Shown: in pieces, positions 12,906-24,200 of the stretch
Layout: each line of letters starts with the position of its first letter
Numbering within the stretch: position 1 is the stretch's first letter
Origin: Phoronis australis
Lineage: Eukaryota; Phoronida; Phoronidae
Assembly: GCA_002633005.1 (NCBI GenBank)
Contig: NMRA01000191.1
Coordinates: 8,697 to 72,696, forward strand
Direction of reading: 5' to 3'
DNA length: 64,000 nt
The notes under the pieces: model-generated
Database searches by the model: none
What the model was told of the DNA's origin: nothing
The model's input: only the letters and a program-made list of their open reading frames with translations
Made by a program: the position numbers and the translations under genes

Positions 12906-12928
12906 TTATTGTCACGCCGTGACAATAA
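12906..12928. repeat. 23-bp perfect palindrome
   Basis: Arms TTATTGTCACG and CGTGACAATAA flank a single C, a perfect 11-bp stem. The 15-base core TGTCACGCCGTGACA recurs exactly at 35656-35670. It lies at the right edge of the 430-bp array and may mark a transposon terminus. Confidence 0.85.
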
Positions 12929-12929
12929 T

Positions 12930-14555
12930 CTTTCTAGTTTGTATTGTCATGGTATTTCAAATACTCTGGCCAATGAAAATAAAAATCAAGCGAGTTCGAA
13001 TCCTGGAAGTATATTAGTGCTCATTCAGTGTAGTCCCATCTTCAGCCGATAAATTTCAGTGTCCTCAGAAGTCTCTGTCAGTTATGTCACATAAGCTGTA
13101 TGATGAGTAGTGAATCCACCCTATGGAGCCACTGCGGATCCCTTTTAACAATCCACTTACTCTCTGGAGTCTAAGAAACTTCTCCAGCACCGAGACACGG
13201 AGCTCTACAAAACCGACCAATCCTTAGTCCTCGAAACAATAACACCATTAATCTGCTTTACTTTGAAATTTCAAACACGATGTCAGTCATGACACCACAC
13301 AGTGAAGACGGAGGCATTGGCGTCTACTCATAAAAATAACACACTTGTTTACTTAAGTGTTTTATTTAAGCATTAAGAAGACTTCACATCTAAAAACAAA
13401 TGCAAATTACAGCAGTTAAAATGGATAAAATAGAGACAGCAACAAGTGACTCGAAAAGGAACCAGGCGTGCGTTCCGGTAGACCTCGCTTCCAGCGAAAA
13501 AAGCAAAAACTCGCAAGCGACTTCGCGAGATATCGCCATGTATTGCAAGCGAAGCAGGGGGTCACACCAACTTCCTTAACGACATTCTTGCGTCTACGAA
13601 TGGCTAGTCATGTAGTAAACGTTGACCAATCAAAATACTCTATAAATAGGTACCACAACCTTGACCAAATTTACAAAGCATGTAGTATAGCCAGCAAAAA
13701 ACGAGATAGACTATAAAATTTCCAGTTTAAAATACAGCAGCAAAAAGTCAACAATAATCTATTTACAGTGGAAAAAATACCAAGTGCACATAAATAATTA
13801 ATATTCAAAAAATACTAAAAATTCAGTCACATAATTCCAACATTTAAGTAGGTTCCACAACCATAACATTTAGAAAGTCGGAAACCAAATGAGAGAATAT
13901 ATACAACACCCTTCTTCCTAAGAAACACTTGAACCAAATTCAATGCTCCATTACCACTCTTTCACATTTTCTCATTAATTCTGTATTATATATTTTTAAA
14001 CAAAAACATTCATAACTTTTACACTTGTACTTAACATTGTTCCGGGATCAGTATAATAGTCCAGGAAATTTGAAAAATACTGTTGTATCAACTGATGTTT
14101 CATATAAGTACATTACAAAGTATGGGTCATCCTCATAACAGAGTAATCTCACCAGGAAATTCAAAATACTGTTGTATCAACTGAGATGCAAATGTTGCAC
14201 AAACAACATAATGTTCAGTACATTATAAAATCCTCATCACCATTACCAATGAATAACAGTCACACTGTGTCACTGATAACAATTATGCAATACTGCATAT
14301 GGCACAATATAATACATACATGTGCATGTATCCAGTGTAAATCTGGCAGACAAGAAGACAGAAACATCAAGAATGACGTGTGATTAGTCAGGGTTCAGCC
14401 ATGGGGTAGGAACTTCCACTGTAAGCATGATGCACACATAACAAACATATGCATCCTACAGTTTGTGCCACTAAAAAATCACTTTTTATCAAAAAATGAG
14501 CTCAAGAACCTTTCTTTTCTTGAAATTTCAACGAGAGCAATTTATGGTTATGACA
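12930..14555. other. No gene recognised
   Basis: AT-rich sequence. Short frames such as the one at 13468-13716 show no family hallmark and no splice context. Confidence 0.45.
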
Positions 14556-14559
14556 TTCC

Positions 14560-14800
14560 GTTTCAGACACAATATGGTGGGCAGGTGAAATTTCATTTTG
14601 TTGGTCAAATTTTTCAACTAAATAACATTTCAGGAAACCTTACATTACTTTTAGCATGGTTTGTGTGGCGCAGCTATTACCAAACAACCCAAGGTAAATT
14701 TTTTAGCATTTGCAACCATGTGGTAAGGCTCTGACAAATAAAAATGTGGCAATTTTGGCGATTGATCTTTTCTCAAATTGAAGAATTTTTACCGTAATAA
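14560..14800 (+). repeat. Dispersed repeat, copy 1 (pairs with 46620-46865)
   Basis: Shares with 46620-46865 an ordered set of segments: ACACAATATGGTGG(G/A)CAGGT, TTTAGCATGGTTTGT, AGCATTTGCAAC, CTCTGACAAATA and TTGAAGAATTTTTACC. Both copies point the same way and are moderately diverged. The open frame across copy 1 is broken in copy 2, so it is not a conserved protein. Identity of the element unknown. Confidence 0.8.
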
Positions 14801-15746
14801 TGCGTGGCACATCTCCCCACACCTACTCAATAGGAGTATTCCCCTGAGTTAAACACTAACTTCTGGCTCTTCTGTATCTTCATCTGATCTTAGACTGTGG
14901 CACACAATCTATGATCTGATCTACTTGTTGACTAAGATTATACAACTAGATTAAACTTTTCTTTTATATTTTTTTCTTCAAATTTTTCACTTTTCAGTGA
15001 TTAGAAGTTAATTCTTGAAAAGTCTGTCTTTTCCTCCAGCTCCTAACTCTTCCTCCATATCATTTTGGTTTCTATAGAAACGATTCTGCATACACATCAA
15101 TGTGAACAAATACAAGTATCAGAGGCCAAGAGCCTAAATATACAAATAAACGCTCATACCTGATATTCATTACAAGATTCTGAAGTTTGCTGAGCAAAAA
15201 CTGATTTAGGTACTACAAAACTTTCATTCGTTCTTTAACAAGTACAGAAGTGAAAAATAGGCTACAGATTTTCAGTTCTTAAAAGGACATTATGCAAATG
15301 AGTTACACTGGAATGTCTCATAATCTAACACCAACGGATCTAAAACGTTAGCGGAGATTTCAGAGTCAAAATAGATGAACTCTTGGTTTCCACATGGTCA
15401 TATAACAGTAAGTCATTCAACTACTGAAATGTTACTTCAGAACAGAGGGGGACTACATTTTTGACGACAGGTAGAGAGTAAATCTTGAAAATCATTATAC
15501 AGAAAGTGAACTTGATGAAAGGGACAAATTTGTAGTACCCTTCCAAAAAGTTACCCTTTCATATAAGATTATGGTCCACGACCACCATACTTTTGAAGGG
15601 ATCAATTTCACATCAACCTTTTCGTAGGTTGACAGCTGAATTTTCAACTGATCTACTTAGCCTGAACGAGTACAAGAAGACACAAAGCTCAGTGAAATTT
15701 TGTCTACAACTTTGGCTGTCCATTTGGCTGTCAGCAGTGATGGTCC

Positions 15747-18138
15747 CTAATTTTCAGCAGGCTGTCGTGTAGTCGGTGATGCAATGGCTTTTGGCCTGGT
15801 TTCCATGCCCTCACCTGATTCCTGTAACAAGAAAATTTTACATTTATTATCAGTTGAAAAGCACCTGTACAGAGAGAGATTTTCACCACCGAGATTGAAC
15901 AATAATTATAGCCACACTTTTGACAACATAAGTTTGTAAGGCCTTTGATAAATTCTAATATGGCATATATTTCTACAAATAAACAAGCATTGTTCAAATT
16001 GACAAGATGAGAACAAAAATTTTGTCAATAGTGTTTTTTATGAATTAATGTTGGAGCTCAGCAAACCTCTCCATCCCTTTTGTTGGGTACCAAAAAGTCA
16101 AATGTATTCCCCATGAAAGACATTTGAAAACCTGCTGTTGTACAGTTTTTTGCAAATGATCAAATCAAGCTACTATTGACAAGATTAGCCCTCAACAGTA
16201 ATGAAAATTATTAGGTCGTCATTTGCAGCCTGGTCAAAATCTAGCTCGCAATTTCGAAAACCACTTCACATACAGATCTCAAGACATCAAATCTTGATGA
16301 CCAAGAAATTTGTTGGAACAACTTTTCAATTCATCTAAAAATGCTGTGTGGCATTTTCGCGTGCTGTGAATCAGCCAATTGGCCAGAATCTCAGGTCATA
16401 TTTCTAAATTTCAGGTCTCAAATGGGACCTGTAGCTCATGTCAAGCCTTGAACGTTATGACTCAACTGAACCTAAATCATCGTGTAAAAAGTGCTATTAT
16501 CAGACCACGTTTTATACTGACCTGACAGACTCTTTCGTTACTACCATTAGGAGAAGGACTGAATCCAGAGTCTGACTCAGAGTGATTGTCTTTCATTGAT
16601 TCTTGAACAGCATCAGTCAGGGGTTCGACCTCTGCAAGCTCCACTATACAGTAGACAAATAATACAGTCTGAATAGGTATGATTCTGACATGCTTGCTCA
16701 GAGATATAAGATGGTACATTTCATCCTAGGGCAAAAGCCGTCTGTAAAATGTATTATGCATACCTAAAGGGGAATTAAAAATTCTGGTTCAGGGCCCTCC
16801 ACCACCTGAAGGGAAGGTGCCTGTGCCTTATGAACTGGGAATTTTTTTGGTGGAGGTGAAAGCGGGAAATTTTCCACCTCAGTCACCACCAATTTCACCC
16901 CTTGGTGGTCACTCCTCATCGACAGTGCCTCAAGTAGCCAAGTTTGCAAAGTGATTCTAACCTTAAGGGTAATATTCAATCATGGGAGGGAATTGTTCAG
17001 CCTGATGGGATCGGAATTTAAATACTTTTCATGGTTAAACTAGGCTCAACATTGAGAGCCTGGAGGTTTCACTTGAATTTTGCTCACAGATTTCAAATTA
17101 TCAAACAAACCAAAACCGTTCAACTAATAGAGAAGTAAAGCGTTTAGCTACTGATTTCCAGGAAATTGCATGAAATCTATGTGTTTGTGTTCAGCAAAAA
17201 TTGGTAAGAAACTGTGCATTCACCCCAAGATGAATGAAGTTCAACACTGTTCAAAGAAATTAGGCACTCAACAAATGTAAAAATATGCAGCTTCACTGTT
17301 TCAGTGATCCAGGGCCTCGTTCCAAGAAAACTGACTTAGCCAAGACAGATCTTAACTTTCAGTCAATTTTAAGGTAAGACTTAAATCTGTCTCAAGATCA
17401 TTTCAATATTTAAGTTCGACTTAGGTTTTGGACTGAAGTTTTGTCTTAATTTTGATTATTTTATCAGATGTACTAGAAGTTTCAAAGTTCGGAATTTGTG
17501 AGACATGACAAATCTTAGACTTGAGTCAAAAATGAACTTAAGTCAGTTTCTTGGAACGGACCCCAGGTTTTTAACGTTCAGTGGTGCGGTAATTTCAGAG
17601 CTAATTGTTTCTGTAATCCTAGTGGCATAAAGATTAGTTGAGCACGAGTTTGGAATGTTTTAGTGGATATTTGTATCACAGAGATCCACTGAAAGTTGTT
17701 ATATGATTACATTGATACAATATGTAAACACGAAGACTAGATTTAATTGTAGACAACAAACAGCTTGTAGCAAAACACTAACTAGATGTTGCTAGCAATC
17801 AGAGGATCATCCTTATTAAACAGACATTTCATTTTTGCTCACAACCTGATGAGACAAGTTAATCAAGGATAAAAATGATCTCACAAACAAACGTTCTATA
17901 CTATGATAGAAAATGATTTCTGTCCCCACGCATACCAATCAATGAACCACAGACAAATATGATAAAAAAACAGAAAATACAAATTTGACCCACAGGTCCT
18001 CCAATTCGAACCTTAGGCTTGAGATCATGTGGGTCAATTGGCCCACAGCCACGTGATATTTTAAAAGCTACGCAATGGTTTGTTGTATGCTAGTATCTCA
18101 CATATACAGTTACACAACTCATTCTGGTTTATACCTAT

Positions 18139-18178
<40 letters not shown>

Positions 18179-19448
18179 CTCTATAGTTTGAAAACACAAC
18201 TCACCATCTAGTGACTTGTCCTGAGCTGGCAAACGACGGTTTCTCTTCCAATACTTTATGAGCATTGTGATGGCAACAAACCCCACGCAGAAGCTGACAA
18301 CAACAAGAATAGCGATCAGCGCATCAGATGGTACAGAATCTACAACACTGCCTCCTGTTGTGACATCTCCGGGGTTAGCCGTACTTTTAATTGTGGAGCT
18401 TCTCACTAGCAAGTACCTAAATTCTGAAAATGTAAGCACATTTAAGAAACATAAATTTTAAGTTACAGAAAAAATTTGAAAAAACCATGGAATAAACAAT
18501 GTATATAACACTTCAAACCCCAATTTTTGTAACCAAAGAACATAAACTGGGCCCCCTGTAAATAACAAATGATGTCACCGCACTATACAATAGTCTATGA
18601 TAAATGACATGATGACAATGACATGCCAGTAGCAAAGTTCAACTAGAAAACCCGTTGGCAAGTATTTTGCACATCCATTGATCAGGAGGCCCAGGGTCTT
18701 GTTGCATAATTGCAAATAGTAAAATATAAAACAACATTGTTACATATGCCTCAGTGTTGCAATCATTGCACGAGTTGGATGTGCAAAATTACAAAAACAT
18801 GTTGAGCTCAGACTATCTTGCTAATACAATAAAAGTTACCAATAACAAGCAAGAAGTGACTTGCATAGCACAATTTTAAGAAAATTAATATAACATTTTA
18901 TTTCCAGACTAAACCCATTGCTTTTCCAAATATGCCTCCCATGTAGGAGCATGAATTGATGCACATCTTCAGTCATGATAATGTATTGTTAATCATTAAC
19001 ACATTTTAGTTTATTCAGTATCAACATTCCTTAATTTTTGTGACGGATTTGTAGAGCTTGATTAGGAATCTTAAAATGATTATGTAATTGTGGTTCTGGG
19101 ACGAAAGGGAGCAAAATTAGCAACTGTTCCAGAAAATATTTATTGCTAGAAATGGAATGCATTGATGGTCTTTAAAGAAAACTGCTCCACCTTCAGGGAA
19201 CAACAGTTATGGACATACTTGTGTAAGATCAGGTATACAGTACAGAAGGGAGACTCCAGGAATATCAATTTCACAAACAAGAATAAATATTTCAATGTTG
19301 GAATGGGGTATAACAAACCTTTGCACTTTAAGTCCTCTGAACATTTTCTTTGACTGCTTTTTCTGATGCTCTCGCACAACTCCTTACACTTTTCACAGAT
19401 TTTGAGAGCAAGGTTGTAGTGCTCATATCTGCCACAGTTGTCAAGCAC
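15747..19448 (-). CDS. TNF-receptor-superfamily-like receptor, BCMA/TACI-type cysteine domain (5' end not found)
   Basis: Four exons read right to left: 19448-19319, 18423-18205, 16643-16522 and 15821-15747 (stop TAG). All junctions are AG/GT and the phases join (0, 1, 1, 0), giving 181 residues. The first exon has C-x12-C-x2-C-x3-C-x10-C-x5-C; its first four cysteines have the same spacing as BCMA, where receptors of this group bind BAFF or APRIL. The D-x-L-L contact motif of BCMA reads N-L-A-L here, so ligand preference cannot be assumed. A Ser/Thr-rich stalk follows, then a transmembrane helix (ALIAILVVVSFCVGFVAITM), a basic stop (KYWKRNRR), and a tail of about 75 residues. In the tail, AVQE fits the TRAF2/3-type (P/S/A/T)-x-(Q/E)-E motif; there is no death domain. 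The signal peptide and start must lie upstream of 19448 but were not identified. TNFR assignment is inferred from cysteine spacing plus architecture; Fn14-like is an alternative. Confidence 0.6.
18142..18177. repeat. (GT)n microsatellite
   Basis: About 18 GT units lie in the receptor gene just downstream (gene sense) of the transmembrane exon's donor. In gene sense this is a CA repeat, close enough to the donor that length variation might affect splicing; that is inference. Confidence 0.95.
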
Positions 19449-20312
19449 CTGTAATATAACATAGCATGGACACTCTTTCACAAAAACATCAGCAATTCCA
19501 AACCACTCCCATTGATCACTGCCATCATCATCTGTTAGATCACTGATAGACAGTTGTTAAACATTCCGTTCCCAACAGTGCAATATATCATCATCAGCGT
19601 ACAGGTTACGATAAAAATTCTACAATTTGAGAAAGTTTCTAGAATTTGGGCCACGGAAACTCACGCAAATTGAATTGAAATTTCGGCAGTCTTGACACAT
19701 CGTGGAATTTGAGACATTAGGCGATTTTGGCACTCACCATATTTCTCAGCTTTTGGACAATTATTATGCTTCACTCTACGGAGAGGGTAATTTTGACAAT
19801 TTCTACGCTCCTTGAATTTGGTATGGCCAATACTGGCTAATTTCTAGAATTTGGGACAAGGTCCGACCTTGAACAAAATAAATATAATCTTCTGCTGTCC
19901 CAAATTGGGGAATTTTTACCATAATTCATCATTATCATCACCATCCTTATTCATTCCATAGTCTTACTGCTTTTGCACTGCTTCAGTCAGACTGGGTTAA
20001 AACAACCACTAGACAAAGCTAGCTATCAAAAGCCCTATAAGCGGTTGGGTTGGCCCCTACTCTAAAGGTGCACGTATTTCTATAACACTGAAACTCTGCG
20101 AAGGTTGTGACAGGCAAGGAATTGAAAAGTTTATACGAACTGGCTGTTGTAGATAAGCCAGCCCAGCTATGTCATATAGGCCTACAGATGATTTGCACCG
20201 AAAACCATTTGGTGTACAGCCTACAGGATAAATATGTGCTGTCATTTAGGCTTAGGCAACACATCGACTGTCGGTGGACGCCGAAGACGATGGTCCTGTA
20301 CTGAGGCATGGC

Positions 20313-20360
20313 TACAACATGGGCAGCGCAGCACTGAAAAAAGTGGGGGACTAAACCCCC
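20313..20360 (+). repeat. Copy of the AGCACTGAAAAAAGTGGGG repeat end
   Basis: ATGGGCAGCGCAGCACTGAA followed by AAAGTGGGGGACTA matches the stretch at 2536-2575, showing a dispersed family. It lies between the receptor gene and METTL22. Confidence 0.65.
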
Positions 20361-21231
20361 TGAATTATTGAGCTCTCGTTTTCAGTATATTTTTACTAGT
20401 ATATTTTTACTCGAATGTTGTCTGTCATCTCTGACTCCCGGAGCTAACTAGTAAAATACACGGGCAAAGCTCAACTCTAATGACTATAAGCTAGGAACAG
20501 TAACGCTAGGACCTACGCTAGGAATCTAGCCAAAGTCACATGCTCTCATTTGAAATACACGGCAATATCTCACGTAATCTCGCAAAGTCTTGCTGTTTAG
20601 CGAGGCCCTAGACCTAGCGTTACTGAACGGGAGGCTGGTTCCTAGCAGGCATGCCCATTCTTGCCAGGCGGACACGCCCCGCCACTAATCGAGCACAGCC
20701 GCCGGCATATAAGTAACCCCTGTTAATAATTATTTATAAAGGTAATCACCAGCAAATGGTCCACGGCATTGCGATTTCAATCTAGTTATCAAGGTGCTGA
20801 CTCGCCGACCCATGTAAATCAGTCAGTTCCAATCACTATCTTCACACCAATGCGCCACATGATACATGTTAAGTTGTCGGCTTTGAGTTAACCGGCCGTA
20901 AATCAAGGCAAGTGAACAATTAAAGCAATATAAGACGGTATTAAGATTGGTGATGACATTAGACTCGTAGCTTAAACTAATATCTGAAAGATTGTTGAGT
21001 CATTCATTGTAAAAACGAAGCTTTAATGAGAAACGAAAAATTACCATCCTAGACGTATGACGAAATCGGCGAGAAAGGGAGATAACAAACGAACGAAAGT
21101 TACTAAAAATAACTCAGGGATTTCCCAAGTCGAACTGACGCCTGGCGGTGCGACAGTAGGCTAATGGAACGCATTTCCGCTAAACAAATTGTTGTTTAGG
21201 ACATATGTCGCAGACCAAGTAGGCTACCCGA
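20361..21231. other. Upstream region of METTL22; no signal-peptide exon found
   Basis: This interval separates the divergently transcribed receptor and METTL22 genes. I read the minus strand for an ATG, a hydrophobic stretch and a phase-0 donor and found none convincing. CpG dinucleotides are somewhat denser here, as in a promoter, but no core element stands out. Confidence 0.4.
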
Positions 21232-24200
21232 ATGAATTCCGATGAGCTAGTATTGTCTGACGTCCATTTGAGCACATTTGCAAGACCGAGCACAACCGAT
21301 AATCAGCTAGTCAATGGTAGTATATTACACTTAAATCTCAATATATCGTAATAGTTCAGTTCTGTGAGATTTTACTGGATGTCTCTCTGAGCCAGTGAGT
21401 CACTGGTTCGGTTCCCGGGTCGGGTACATAATCTCGCTACTACAAAACATATGTCACGAAAGGTGTTTAGACCAGAATCCGGCAGAATCGCACTTATTTG
21501 GGCAAAATTTCTAGACGTAAATAGAAAGTGGCCTGAGTCGCAACTTGTTTTATTGTCAAAAAGCACTGCAGGTTTATTGCTGCTCCGTAAGCTGCTGTAG
21601 CCTAAATCAGTGAACAGGATTTACATTTGAAAATGTTGGGTTACGAAAATAGGGCTCCGCCCCACTCGTGTTAGCTTGAAACTGAGTGTTTTCTTTTTGT
21701 ACACCCCCACAGCGACAACAAGGTTTGTGTTCAGCTGCCCTGTACATTGCAACCACGATGGTGATGGCAACGCAGAACACCTTCCAGAAACTGATTCTGA
21801 TGGAGATTTTGTCCTTGACCGTTCCAGTAGTTCCACTAGAAATAATGAGAAAGACGTAATTGTTTTAAGTAAGTAAAGCCCCTTAACCTCTCTGTATGTC
21901 CTGGTTATTCCGCAAGGCTAATCCTACTGTTACTCAAATCGTCCATATTTTTTTCTATCTACTATCATTTATGTATTTTTCAATAACGTTATTGAAATAG
22001 TGCCCAGTGGTAGTGCTAGGGTTCTTAACTAAAACGACGGCCATTGTGCCATGATTGTTTTTGATTTTCTGCAATTGGCTATTACACATGTAATACCGGA
22101 TGGGCAAATTCGGAAGTGACAAACAATTGGGCTTGATTAAAACAGTGGCAAATAGCAAATTTCATAAGTTCGCATGATCAGTATTTATTTGAGGAAGAAA
22201 TAATACTTTATATCACTGCCAAGCAGAATATTAATTGTATTAGATATTCAAAGCCACATACCTTCTTCAAGGCCTCTGTTTTGATATGGAAACCACTGAT
22301 CATCTCATACACAATCGCATCAGGAACTTCTCTACTGCAACATTTTTCTCATGATTGCACTACGGTTAGATTCGACCATTTCAGACTTGGTTTATTGTTG
22401 TTGTTGTTGTTGCCTTGAGTGTTTTGGCGATGGAAACGAATAAAATGGTCAATGCAAAAATATGTTACCAGTGAGTTCTAATGCACTTATTACCTTGTTT
22501 CTTTGCAGACCACTCATTGGCAACATCCTTGAGCAATGTAGGACTTCAGGTATGAACAGGGCAAACAGCACACTTGCTTCGCTAACGGAAAACAGTGTTT
22601 ACCTACAGTAAGGTTATAGGCTACCTTCAGGTATTTACAGAAAACCAATAAAACTATATTTTGAAATCCCCGTATCTACACAAAAGCAATTCCCAGATGT
22701 TTCTAATCACAAGATGTGTTTTTTCTCTAAAATCGTATTTTCCACAAACACACTTGCAAATTCTGTATCTATATTTTACTAGGTACAAAAGTGTAAGGAC
22801 ATTTATTTTTAGCCTAAGAACACTGTTGTCCGAGAACTCAAGACTTGTGTTTTTTCAAGGAATGTTGGCATCTTCAATTTTGACAACAGAGTTCATGACT
22901 AAAAGGCCTTGAATCAAAATTTCAGGCATGCTTTTAGCAATAGAAAAGGGAACAATAAATTTTAAAGGTTCACGCAAACATTTGTATTTATCAAATTACG
23001 GCAATCTCCATAAAATCAAAATTTTTAGAAGAAATCCAGTCATGAAAATTTTTTGTACATTGAGATATTCTGTGATCATCAGCTACGTCAGTAATTTCGG
23101 TCATTTATTTTTGTTATAAAAGGTAGCCTATTACTAAAAAGGTTTCCATCAACATTTTTTGCTATTACCTGACAACTGAACCTGGTAAACCTTGGAAGTC
23201 CTTTCATGTTTCATCCAACAACTTTTAAGTGGGGTAAGGTAGTTCACTTATTCCGAGAGTGCATTCATGCTGTTTCGGACATTTCTAACACTGGACTCTA
23301 ACAGTCCTTTGTCAACTTTTATTTGCCCATTTTCAACAGTCACTTGTAAAAAGATCTATTTTCTGAATCCCGGATAAATTCTTACTATCAATACACAGAT
23401 TATTCATTTTTCTTCATACAATAGGTATATCTGACTTCAAAGTCTCTTTTTAAAAACTTACCATCTTCATAACTAATATTACTTGTGCAGGTAAAGGTAA
23501 ATAAAATCTGAGAAATGGTTCCCTCGGCCATAGACCTTAACATCAGTTTGCAAAATTTCATGCTAATTGACAAGCACACTAATTTTCAAAATTGCCAAAA
23601 TTCAAGAAAATCAAAATGCCTGAAAAAAGATTTTCAATCTTAGTGCTAAACAATTGTGATATCTTGCAGAAAAGTATTGCATTTAAATTAAGGTTATGAG
23701 TAGCAGTGGAAAATAAAGATATGTTTTTATAGGATGAGAATTTGCATTTTTGAAAAAATCCTTGGAAGTTGACAGTTACTTTAAAATGCCATTAAAACTC
23801 TTGTTGTAATGTTGCTACGTACAATGATACAACTACCATGAACTCTGCCATGTGCTGAGAAAATAATAGTATTTTGTCTGCCATGCACAGTCTAGGAAAA
23901 TTGATGACTTATTGCCATATATGTTGCTCTGTGTAGCATTCTGTGACTAATCATTTTACATCATAATTTGGTTACAGGTGTGGAGAGGTGCTTTGTTATT
24001 GGCTGATTACATAGTCAGTCATAATTCCATGTTTGATGGATGTGTTGCTATGGAAATGGGTGCGGGTGCTGGTCTGGTCTCTGTTGTCATAGGAATGTTT
24101 GCTGAACACGTTTTTTGCACTGGTAAAATATTTTATTTGGGTTTTGTTTTTAATATTTCCTTACTGAAATGCAGTTGTACATTCACATGTACATTATTAT

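Noticed and set aside
16764-16979. Proline-rich minus-strand frame between receptor exons, with a good donor (AG|GTATGC) at its end
   Set aside because: Its reading frame ends in TAG at the donor, and no acceptor gives the phase needed to join the transmembrane exon.
19730-19800. Strong minus-strand donor (ATG|GTGAGTGCC) as end of the receptor's first exon
   Set aside because: In the phase needed to join the cysteine exon, an in-frame TGA lies only about 30 bases upstream, with no start codon between that gives a signal peptide.
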